DNA from: Aphis gossypii
Lineage: Eukaryota > Arthropoda > Insecta > Hemiptera > Aphididae
Reading direction: 5' to 3'
Length of the DNA stretch: 64,000 nucleotides
Assembly (NCBI RefSeq): GCF_020184175.1
Contig: NC_065531.1
Location: forward strand, 7,957,213-8,021,212
This document shows, one piece after another, positions 53,281 to 64,000 of the stretch. Within the stretch, counting starts at the first letter, position 1, and the number at the start of each line of letters is the position of its first letter. A model generated the notes under the pieces. The model searched no databases. It saw only the letters and a list, made by a program, of their open reading frames with translations, and was not told where the DNA came from. The position numbers and the translations under genes are program-made.

Positions 53281-53460
53281 CACGACGAATGGTCAAATAC
53301 CATCAGTACAATAGTAACAATATTTATGTTAAAGTGCCATACATAACATTAACCGTACAAAAATCGTGTGTGTCCGGCAGTGTGGAAATCTATGTACCAA
53401 TATAAAATAAACGGTGTATTGCCGTTACGTCAAAAAAAAAAAAAAAAAACATCACGACGA
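53281..53460 (+). mobile_element. Probable short retrocopy with poly(A) tail and target-site duplication
   Basis: AATAAA (53406-53411) is followed 21 nt later by an uninterrupted 18-A run (53432-53449). This is the arrangement of a polyadenylated transcript 3' end. The 8-bp word CACGACGA occurs at 53281-53288 and again at 53453-53460, three bases after the A run, as expected for a target-site duplication made by LINE-type retrotransposition. The insert between them is about 160 bp, has no recognised protein or Pol III promoter boxes, and so would be a 5'-truncated retrocopy of an mRNA, lncRNA or LINE 3' end. The 8-bp repeat could be chance, since CGACGA-type words are not rare here. The parent transcript is not identifiable from this window. 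Confidence 0.45.
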
Positions 53461-55393
53461 TTAAAATAGTGGCTGCGAGTTAAATGTATAGAAACGAAAC
53501 GGATTTTATTTTTTAAAGACATTTAATATTATACTATTGTAAATACCACCTCGAAACCTGAACAACACGTAAGCGTATTTATATCTCCCGTATTGTACAA
53601 CGACGGCGGCGATTATTCAATTTGGCGTGGTCCGGCAGCAGTATCAGTATCGTCGTCGGCATACGTAGTCGTATATAATTTAGCGGCCGTGTGTTGTTGT
53701 CGTTATGTCCCAGCACCAACACCGGAATAATATGATAATATTATGCAAAGAATGTCGGCGTTGGGCCCGGATTCGCCGACCGAAGTGTCCCCTCCGCCGA
53801 CATATCATTATCGTTTGGTTAGCATATTGTGTACAAGTACATACGACAATAATAATAATAATATACGGACCCGGCGTTGACATCATCCCGGGTGTGTAAA
53901 TAACGATAGTGCGACTTACGTCGTTCTGGCATACCGAGCGTAATGGACAAACGCGGAAACCCGAAAAATCATTTACATCACACTATACGCGACGAAGACC
54001 CCACGTGGTGTGATTATATGTATATTTTAATTTTTTTTTTAAGACATAATGAATATATACACGGATTCTATTCGGATAGATTAAATACCGCAGTAAATAA
54101 ATAAAATAGCAGAAGAAGTTAAATATATAATATGGAAATCTGAGTGGAAGAAAGAAAAAATGCACGAATAGAAGCTTTTGGGGTGGTGCAACGTCGTTGA
54201 GGTCATATCTCAAATATGTATACGTCTGCATGAGTCTTCGACATTTACAAAATCAGTATCGCGAATATTAATAACATAATAATATATGAAATATAATGTG
54301 ATACGCGGTTCGTGTTGCCTCGGGACTTCCTATGTAGGTACAGCATAAGCGTAGGTATTACACCGCGGAATAACGAAGATGACTTTTAACATCGTTCATC
54401 ACATATAATGTAATTTTATATTACGATGTATGGTGATTATATTATTATACTATGTACACTCTGATCGTAGTTTGGTCATCTCGTTCCATATATTGAAATT
54501 TTGCACTATAATACATTACCTACATCATTATTAACCATCAAGGTCACAAAACGTCGGGTGAACGTGAAATTTTAGGTACAAATATATTTAAATCTAATAT
54601 AAAATGTTTGTTTTTCTATACAAAAGAGCTTGGAGGTATAATACCTATATACATTCACATTCTTTGTAAATAACCATTTTTTCCGTACATCTTATATGAT
54701 GGTTAAAATACATATTTTAAATTAAGTGGGCATTGTAAGTCAGTAGATAAATCCTCTGAGAATTTAGCATGCAAGTATACTTGTAAGTATTTTTTAGTGT
54801 TTTAAGATAGATATTTTTTATTCAAACAAAATATTTACACATAAAAAAATAAATTTAATTTTTATAGTAAATTATTGTGTGTGTAAAGTAATACTTTTTA
54901 CACGAATCATATTTTTCGTCTTACGTCGTCATAACGACATAATTACGAAAGCAAAGAGAAAAAAATTCACGCGCTCTAGATGGCGTAAAACCAACTTACA
55001 AAATACGTACTATGAACATTATAATCGGATTCTCATACGCATGTGCCGAACATGGTATAACAACAATCGTAATAATGTAATGTAATAAACGTCGGCCGGC
55101 ACGCGCGCCACCGCTACGATAGGAACACGCTTTCTACGGCATAATAATAATACTAATAACGAAATTAGTAGGTACTAGCAGGCGGTGAGCAAAATAAAAA
55201 GTAATGCAAAGTCGAGCCTGCCACAATTTCCGATCCCCTAGGTCCAAAAAAATCAGATCGTACTCTATATAATAATAATAACACATATCATAATATTATA
55301 TTATTATTATTATTACGTTATAACAACGAACACTTTCATCGTGTTTCCTAGAGATTTTCGAGAGATTATAAAAAAAATAATAACTACCATTAA

Positions 55394-55430
55394 ACACACA
55401 TACACACACACACACACATATATATATATA
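55394..55430. repeat. Compound (AC)n(AT)n microsatellite
   Basis: ACACACATACACAC-type run passing directly into an AT run. It accounts for the Cys/Val/Tyr-rich minus-strand frame in this place. Confidence 0.9.
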
Positions 55431-57068
55431 GAAATAAATGTACATAGCCATGATGTAGCCATCATAATGTAATATATTGTACGCTTTTTGGGCACTTTCG
55501 TTATTGTGTTTTATATTATTTTTATTGCATAGTAGGTACTTGCGTTTTTGTAGCTGTTACGCGTATAATAAAGTATATACAGAGTGTTTCTCCACATTCG
55601 TCGCTGTCAACAATTTTTTACACCTCGTTTTTCCTTTTGTTCTCGGATTACTTTAAGCAAAATTAAAATATGTATATCATGACGAACTTGCTCATATCTC
55701 AGTAATTACTTCAAATATTAAAAGTTTACAAGGTTCTTTTCAATCTATAATTTTTATAGCATTAAACCGTTCTACTTTCTAAGTATGAAGGTCCACATAA
55801 AAATTCAAACATTTCTATCCAAAATCCCCTGCCTTATTAGTTACTATTAATACTTTTTACTTTCTATACTTGCAGAATTATAATCGATTATATTGCAATA
55901 ATATGACGATGGAGTACAATAGTTTTATAACGTTCATATAGCGCTAATATATATAGAATATAAAATTTTCTTTTGCCAAAGGCACAATGAAGTATGCTAG
56001 ATCCCATCTGCCGGCGCGTGAGCATCGTATAACGACGTTATGAAAATTGATATCTGATGACATTGCTGCAACGCAGACATTGCAGTGCACCAAATGCATA
56101 TAAGTATATAATATATATTATATTATACACATTGTGAAGCAGCAACGAATCTTACGAATCGCGTATGGTCGAGTATACACTCGGACTGGCGGTTATCTAT
56201 ATATTATATTATTATATATTACGCGCGGAGAGAAGAAAACAAAACAGAAAAAAAATCTTATCCGTATCTCATATACATATATTATGTTTATATATTATTA
56301 TATGCGCGTTTGACAACCGGTCGTGTGCTTTTTTTCCACCGCCCGGCCAACACAGAAAATCCGCCAGCCGTTGACAATAGAAACATTCATCATATATATA
56401 ACAGTTTTCCGATCGATACGTTCACATATTTTTACGTAGAGGATAAAAAAAATCCGATGGTATTGTCCACGTTTTTCTGCAATTTTTCCGCCCTTCATAC
56501 TCCTTGGAGACTGCCGCCCAGTTCGTCACATTGTGTATACTATATGTGCATGCCTAAAGGTAATACTATCATCGTTTTATTATATATATACGCAGTCGAG
56601 ACGCTCTTTACTGCAGTCTTGTACGTCTACCTCAGCTGAAGAAGTCTGCTATCGTAGTGTATAATATTATTATTATTATATATACGTCATGATGTATCTG
56701 CGACGATCTGCATGATATAGGTACACGGCGGCGACCGACAGCACGTTAAAAATATAATATATTATAATAAACGTATAATCGCGTACGACCGCCGCCGAAC
56801 AAACAATAATATATCATATCGTAGTATATGATATACACGATGGTGATCGCGATACTATTTTTTTTTCATAAACATTATTATAACGTTATACCATTGCAAT
56901 ATGTCAAATACATTTTTTATTATATTCCTACTTTTCATACTTGCCTGTTCATACTTGAACCTTTCTCACCTACTATAGTTAAAATTTATTTAGAATTCAA
57001 CAATATCACGTTATATAGCGACTCAGTAGGTATATGGTCAAAAACGAAAAATAAATACCTTTAAATCA

Positions 57069-57135
57069 AAAATGAATTATTATTGATCAATAGAGTCACC
57101 TTCACAGTTAAAGTAAAATGTAAATAATTCATTTT
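57069..57135. repeat. 13-bp inverted repeat with 41-nt spacer
   Basis: AAAATGAATTATT (57069-57081) is exactly complementary to AATAATTCATTTT (57123-57135). Outside these arms TTAAATC and GATTAA continue the pairing imperfectly, so the whole foldback spans about 57061-57147. The size is in the range of a small foldback element or a long hairpin RNA. No target duplication was recognised. Confidence 0.7.
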
Positions 57136-59098
57136 AAATTTGATTAAAAATTAATTTCCCAAAATTTCAGTTTTTGCAGTTAGCGAATTATTCCTATTCA
57201 AACCTAGGACATTATAATATAATACAGACATTAGATCGAATAATTATATTGTTGGCGTGTCAAGGCGTCGTATCTTTTAAATCTCAATGAAAATAACCAA
57301 CTTTAAACGATATACTAACAATACTGATATAGTATAATAATTAGGTTAGTCGTAAGTATCCATTATGGTTATTGTATCTCGTTATAACAATAATGTAGAT
57401 ACCTATAATACAACGCATTTGCGTGACCGGTCACCTCGATGAAAAATATTATCGACCGTTAGTTTCTCCTCATAATGTCCCCGAACAGTGATTACACGAT
57501 ATATTATTAAATATTAACAGTTATTAGTGTACAGAGTTTGTTTGTCCAATTTTATTGTAGTGTACGTACGTGTTGTACTAGCAAAGACCGAAGTTGCAGC
57601 TACCCTTCTAATGTTCAAAGCGTTTGTGTACACAAAGGGTCTCGCAGTTCACGGTTAACCATAAGATATTATAATGTACAATTTAAACTACACTGTGAAA
57701 TTACCATGGTAATTGATCGTGCTTTAATGGACAATAATAATATAATAACGATTTTGCGTGAATAATAACAATAGCCAATAATAATAATAATTCAAACAAT
57801 GATAAAAACAAAACCGAGCACCAATCGTCGATAATAGTGACCATTATTTGTTATTATATAATATATTTACGTATATTGTCTTGGGAGTTTGGAATCGCCA
57901 ATTTGACAAGGTATCTTATACTATATATAATCGAATTACCGGTCACTAAATGAGATCGATACAGATGTTGAGGATGAATGATGATCAATAACCGGATTGT
58001 AAGTATGAGAATGTATGCGATAATATGATATGAATGACGTGCAAAATTAATACATAATATGTACACTACAAACTATTACGCGCTCATCTCCCAATAATAA
58101 ATTATTGGCCAGACACTTTGTCTGAAAAATATTACATTTAAATTGATTGAATAGCACTGAAATATATTAAATGGGTAATTTATTAGTTCATGGTTGATAT
58201 TAATTATTATTACGAGTAATGTGATAACCGATAACGTGACGAGCAAAGTTATTAAAACTCAGCGTATATATTTAATACCGTTTAATTTGAAAAAAAAATA
58301 CATCATTCTGTGTAAATCGAGTTCGATAAGTTTTAATACTATAAATATAATATGTACGATGTAACTTTTTATAAAACTGTTTCGTAACCGTGCAGTGAAA
58401 TTATATGTCGAGCGGCTTCTCCGCCCTTCACATGCATAATAATAATTTTATAAATAAGTAGGTGGTATACACATGATAACGATATTGTTTGCACTTTAGA
58501 ATGACTGTAAAAATATTATCATGAAGTGTTATACTGTTACAATAACGATTAAGTTTTTCACGAACAATTTTAATTCAACATTTAAATTCACAAATTTTCA
58601 AAATAAATTTTACATTTTTTAAAACATGCAACAACAAAAAACAATATATTATTATCATATGTATACATCGTATATCGTACCTATATAACTTTCTATTAGA
58701 TAATATGGATTTTAAAAATCGAGAAATTGTTTTAAGTTCTTTAGGTAGATATATTTAAAATATACGCACTTTTGGCTTTTATTCTAAAATCTATCATATA
58801 CGATAGTCTTCACTTGACATAATAATTTGTACGGATTCCATACAAACCACACTCACTCCTAAACGTTTGTTATTATTATAATAATGTTTGTATAACCTAT
58901 TATAACCTTATTATAGGATAATAATGATGTATTATATTTAAATAGTATTTCCTTTTTTTATATTAAAAAATCGTTGGCGGCGAGTCACGTCTTTCTGCGG
59001 CGGCGTCAGTGGCGAATCGCATCAAAAAGTCGACGATGTTTAAATATGTAATGATACCGCACACTGCAGTTTAGTCGTTCGTATATAAATTAAAATAC

Positions 59099-59114
59099 AC
59101 ACGCGCGCGCGTGT
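59099..59114. repeat. 16-bp alternating palindrome ACACGCGCGCGCGTGT
   Basis: Perfect palindrome made entirely of alternating purine and pyrimidine, preceded by AC units and followed by a T run. Strong Z-DNA or cruciform potential. Confidence 0.88.
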
Positions 59115-59194
59115 TTTTTTTTATTATTATTAGTTTTTAATGATTACGCGTCTTTTTACACGCGTGGAATCCCGCAGTTTCCAGGAACTAGATG

Positions 59195-59215
59195 ATTATT
59201 ATTATTATTATTATT
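59195..59215. repeat. (ATT)n microsatellite
   Basis: Seven or so ATT units. In one frame they translate as a poly-Tyr run followed by a poly-Asp stretch, which is a repeat artefact and not a protein. Confidence 0.88.
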
Positions 59216-62200
59216 TTTATTTTATTCGTTGGTCGGACGACGATGACGATGAAGACGATGGTAATAATAATCATAATAATAATATTATAACGGGCCAACG
59301 ACATGTGTTCGAGGAATGTTAACGCCGTCACCACAGCCGAAACACGCAATTATATGTAATATTATTATTTAATATAATATAATAAATAATATACTTGAAG
59401 GCGCCTCTGCCTCCCCACCTCAAATACCGTCACGTCATAGGTCTACTTGATCTCTTGCGTCTGGATCCTCCTCGCGAATGCTGTTTTTGGCCGTCTCACG
59501 ACATGTAACGAGATTAGACGAAAAGGTCACGGCGGCGTCATCGTGTTTAGCCGTGCAGGTTCCGTGGCGGCGAATATTATTAATATATGTAAAAAATAAA
59601 ATAAGAATTTACGGAAATCACAGGCGCTTACGATATTATTTTTTTTTTATATTTTAAAAATAATCTAAAAGTAGTTGTAAATTAGTATTATATGCTCGAT
59701 GAAGTATAATTTCGTTGACGCCAATAACCCGACAAACCAGACTCAAAAATTATTTCGCTGCTGCCATCTCACCAATTCCAAAACGAACGTTTATGACGTT
59801 GATAATAATAATAATAATATTGCACCAATATTATTAGAATACTAATATACTCAAGTCCATTAATAATATTATTTTACATTCAGCCACGGCGGCATAGGCG
59901 AAAAGTAAAAAAAGTATGTATTAATGTGGTTTTCTAATCACCCGTTTCAATATTAAGTCAATGTGCCACATTGACAATGTTATTATATCGTCATTATAGC
60001 GTTTCATTTAGAATTACTTCATTCTCTTCATATTAATCAAACTTAATACCCTTCAAACGCTGCAAGGCCGTCTGATTACGTTTTGAATAATTTATTTAAT
60101 ATCTCGCGAGTATAAACTATGCTTTATAATATACAGGTGAACAAAATCCAAGAGACTGCCGCAGCAGTGTATTTAAATAATAACATTATATGCACGATAA
60201 CACCTTTATTTCCAAGTCATAGATATCTTTTAACCGAAGCAATTATTATTAAAAAGTAAAAACGCATCGTGACTGGATTCGGGTCCTGTTCGACGTTCGC
60301 GCTGCAGGAGTGCAGTGTAGTGATAGATGCACGCCGTAAAAGTGGGCGGTGTGATTTTATAAAGGTATAATATGTTGTTAATTATCAAATCACAGATGAA
60401 AAATCGTATTATTATATTAAGAGCTATTAAAACATGCACCTAGTATTAAAAATGTATTTTCGATAAATAAAAGAAAGATACGTTTGTATGATATTTAAAG
60501 GATTCATAGTCAGCCTAATAAGCTAACCCCCTAGTTAAAAGGAAGCTTTTAAGTTTTATTAATTTTGAGTACAAAGGATAAAAGGATTTAAGGTTAAGTT
60601 AAGTTATTTCATTAAAAGCATTAATTATTTTTTTTATTTAATTTATTCTTAACATAAACATTTTAATGATTAAAAAACTAATCGATCGAATCTTTATTTA
60701 AATATATCAATATTTTCATTGAAATTAATATACCTAAATAATTTAAAGTTGAAAAATCCTTAATCATATACTACTTCAATTTCACAAATGGTATAGTTTA
60801 ATATGACTGTATATATAATATAATATTCATAGATTCATAGATAGTCTTCGATCGGGTCCCGACGTTGGTATTTTATATACTATATGTGGTTATTACACTT
60901 GTAGAATAATGCGACCGAAACTCAGTTATAATTACTTTGCCAAGTCTGCCAAGTGTGAGGTCAGCGGCAAATTAAAAAATCGGTCGCGGGGGCCGTCCGG
61001 TGGGTACACCTTGACCCGTAGTCTCTGGAACGTTGCGACGCACAATGCAAAATAAGCGTGCGCCATTGACAACAGGGCAACGCTTGTAAGTATAATAATA
61101 TTAATAACGCGTGTTGAAGACGCTTTCCGGAAGAAGCATTCCTCTCAATTAAAAATAAGCGATAAAATGATGTCCGAAGTCAAAACATTCAGCTACGTAC
61201 TCATATATTATTATAGCTATATAATCTGGCTTCTTTAATGAAAAATGTAAAAAGCGACACCTTATAGGGATACTTGGAAGAGTATTTTAAACGACTTGTC
61301 GAAACTAAATATCATGAAAAAGTTCGATAATGTTTCAAAAATGTAAATTTAAGTTATCATACCTAAAAACAAGGATGAAGATATTAATAGTTTTGTAGAT
61401 CAGAACACTTGTTATAATATTTTTATATACCGCATACATTATAATATTAGTAAATACTTATTATGTATTTAATGTTTTTTTTTTTAATTTGAAAATATGC
61501 ATTTAATCGTGTGATTAAAATGACTACAATACGATAAAGTAATATTATTTTAAAAACATAGTTTCAATTGTTTTTCACATATCCCTGCAGTATCCGGATT
61601 CGTGTACTTATCATTATCGTCAATTGTCATATAATAATTATACATATACGCGTATGACCACACTCACAAATAAAATGTAATTATTATAGTAGGTATACTA
61701 TTAGAAAAAAATTTCACTTTTCGGTTTCAATCAACAGTCGAATGTTATAACACGTTCGTTTTTGAATGGCATATATATATATATAGCGCATTTTATTAAC
61801 AATAATAATATTATTATCGTGTCGAAAAAGTTCTCCATACTACTGTATAATGTGTTACGAGAAATCAATTTGGGTATCAGGCGCGTTATATTAATTATTA
61901 TATTATTGTGTAATGTTGTCTGTATTATTTCGTGTAGTATTTTTTCTAATCATTTCTAATATTATTGTCGTGTATTATTACTATCATTTTATAGCTAGAT
62001 ACCTTAGTATAGGTAGCTTGTTATAACGTCACACGATTCATTAACAGTATTGGCCTCGATCACCCTCGTTATTATCGGCTTCCGGTTAATAAAATCGACC
62101 TAATAAATTATTGTTATGAATTTTATTACGTTATTACGACTTACTATATCATTAGCATCTTGCGTTGGTGTATTTTATAGTAGTTATATAGATTAGATGG

Positions 62201-62253
62201 CTTCTTATACTTGCCATACAGATTTGTTACTGACACCAACTTTGAATTTAAAT

Positions 62254-62279
62254 CATATTATTGCTTAAACAATAATATG
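62254..62279. repeat. 10-bp inverted repeat (hairpin)
   Basis: CATATTATTG (62254-62263) pairs exactly with CAATAATATG (62270-62279) around a 6-nt loop. About 130 bp downstream lies an A-rich AAATAAAATAAAATTCAAATTC segment (62408-62433), which might be the tail of an old retroelement, though nothing upstream is recognisable. Confidence 0.65.
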
Positions 62280-63938
62280 CCACCATCCAAATTGTTTATA
62301 GCATATTTCTTTATAACATTATATTTTGCATTTAAATCTTACCAATCTTACCCCATTTTCCCCTTAAATTATAACTATTTGTGGTGGTATAAGTTTCTTT
62401 CGAAATTTAAAATAAAATAAAATTCAAATTCAAATACTAGGTGCCCGAAAATATGGCATAGAACAGAAATTCACTATTTAGTTATTGTAAAATTAAGTTA
62501 TCTTATAAAAAATGGGAAAACAAAAATCAATCATGCTAAATAGTCATATAATTCGCTGTAAGTGTTGAATAATATTTAGTGTGAATATTGATTATCAGCT
62601 TCCCTATATAACTATTTCATGCTGTATTTTCTGTATTATGCATGGATATTCGATATAGTTAATTTTTGTTTTTTTTTTCACAAACACCTAAAACGTTTTT
62701 CGTAAAAACCCACGCCTATTTCTATAGTAATATTGTATTACATACACCTACAGATGAACGGCCTCGATAGCCGCGATTTGAGAGTAAAATCATTAAAGTA
62801 AGGTTTAAGCGTTTTACACGTACTAATGATTTTCATGCGTTAATGTATTCATTCGTTTTCGATCTTAACAGTCATTATTAAACATTTTTTAAAAAATTTT
62901 TTTGAACAGTAATTTCTTGTACCTAATAGAACATTAGGAGATGTAGGTACACTTACGGAGCAAAAGGTTTTAGGTACTTGATTTTTTATTTTTATTGGTA
63001 ATAATATTATAATTTGAGAGATCAATCTGTAAGATTATAGGTAGGTATTAGACGTATATATTATTTTAATGCGTACAATAAATAATAATATTCATATAGG
63101 ACATAAGTCGAGAAATCAGAGGGAAAAATCTCCGAATATAACAATGCCGCACAAGTGTTTCGTCATAAAATCTCATACAATATATAATTATTATTGTAAG
63201 AGACCTATCTGTGCGATAGTATTTTTTATATAGTAAATATAATTTCACGACCGGCCATGTATATAGATATAGAATAATAGCTAAATGATAGCTTAATTTA
63301 AAACAAACTTGGCTATTAAAATACATTGTGCATGTGTTATATATATATGTACAGAAACATCGACCATGCGTTTATTATACGATCGTTATCATTATTTTCA
63401 CTTGGTTTTCCGATTCGGTCGGATAGATAGTAACGCTCGTTTGTGCGGGAGACAAGCGCCCCCTCCGAACCTCTTAAATTCCTCGATGACCGTCAGAGTA
63501 GCGTTCTATATATTATATATAGGTTTGTTATATGTATTTATATGAAATGCGCCGATAACGAGAACACATTAGAAATCAGACTTGTGTCGGAATGTTTTTT
63601 CCCTTTCGTATTATCATTCTTAATGGCTGGTAAAACGGTACGAATTTGACAAAATAAATATACCGCAAAACCGTTTGCAGTGTTTCACAATGATATATAT
63701 ATAAATACCTTTCACCAGAACGTCACAAATTATCGTTATTATCATTTTTTTCTCTGCGCACGTGTGTCGATACGAAAACGTCACGTAGTTCGTTTTATGT
63801 ACTGTATACATATTATATATATACACACAAATAGTACCTACGTATAAATTGTGTATACATCAACAATAACAATAATAATAATAATATTGTTATTTACGAT
63901 ACAATATGATTTATAAGTAAATAAGTATTATATATATT

Positions 63939-63953
63939 TATATATATATATAT
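63939..63953. repeat. (TA)n microsatellite
   Basis: TA run at the window end, within a broader TATATT-rich stretch from 63928. Confidence 0.85.
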
Positions 63954-64000
63954 GTATTGTTATAAGCGCGAAACGACCGTATCGTCGATTCGTATCGTTT

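Larger units (their letters stand above)
39812..64000 (+). other. Intron 2, 5' part (over 24 kb, continues past window)
   Basis: It starts at GTACGT after exon 2, and no matching downstream coding exon is found by 64000. Open frames up to 134 codons occur (for example 45066-45470), but they are low-complexity I/L/Y-rich and start at non-ATG or weakly placed codons. The region holds the palindrome-bearing GC-rich block (42990-43765), a probable retrocopy (53281-53460), (TG)n and (AT)n microsatellites, two alternating CG tracts, and hairpins near 57.1 and 62.3 kb. The rest is A/T-rich DNA in which I see nothing specific. Part of it could hold an unrelated nested gene that I failed to recognise. 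Confidence 0.5.

Noticed and set aside
59140..59322. Frame with poly-Tyr and poly-Asp runs
   Set aside because: The runs are translations of (ATT)n and GAC/GAT-rich repeats, so this is a microsatellite artefact.
1..64000. tRNA, rRNA, CRISPR or bacterial/viral segments
   Set aside because: No tRNA T-loop words with a matching fold, no rRNA-like conserved stretches, no regularly spaced repeats, and no long viral-type open frames were seen.

Overview
The window is AT-rich eukaryotic DNA with almost no protein-coding capacity. It has long A/T runs, many dinucleotide and trinucleotide microsatellites, dense TAATATTATAATATTA-type stretches and recurrent TAGGTA/TACCTA motifs. Together with an insect-like exon, this style suggests an aphid or close hemipteran. 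That is an inference from base composition and motif style, not from a database match. I see no bacterial operons, rRNA, tRNA or CRISPR.

I can support one gene, on the + strand, and only its 5' end. A GC/CpG-rich promoter region (about 26095-26271) leads into a candidate non-coding first exon (about 26272-26620) that contains no ATG and ends at a strong donor, TCG|GTGAGT. After a 13,037-nt intron, exon 2 (39658-39811) begins behind a CTAAC branch point and a TTACAG acceptor. It carries the first ATG of the spliced message (39686) and ends at a strong phase-0 donor, AAG|GTACGT. The 42 encoded residues start MISRRRILSRSR and end in an acidic run followed by VWYNKDKLYK. I tentatively recognise the N-terminus of the arthropod MH2-domain (SMAD-like) protein family that includes Drosophila Expansion. 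The MH2 domain would lie in later exons beyond the window, so the last 24 kb is the 5' part of a second very long intron.

The layout is: 1-26094 upstream DNA with no supportable gene; 26095-26620 promoter and leader exon; 26621-39657 intron 1; 39658-39811 start-codon exon; 39812-64000 intron 2. Intron 2 holds the most unusual local structure: a GC-rich block at 42990-43765 with several palindromes, and a probable short retrocopy at 53281-53460 with a polyadenylation signal, an 18-A tail and flanking 8-bp direct repeats.

I found no complete new system. The points most worth checking are the gene start with its two alternative promoter arrangements, the retrocopy, the palindrome-bearing GC block, and several clean hairpins. 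The other open reading frames are short, often lack an ATG, are rich in I/Y/L/N from A/T repeats, and look like chance.
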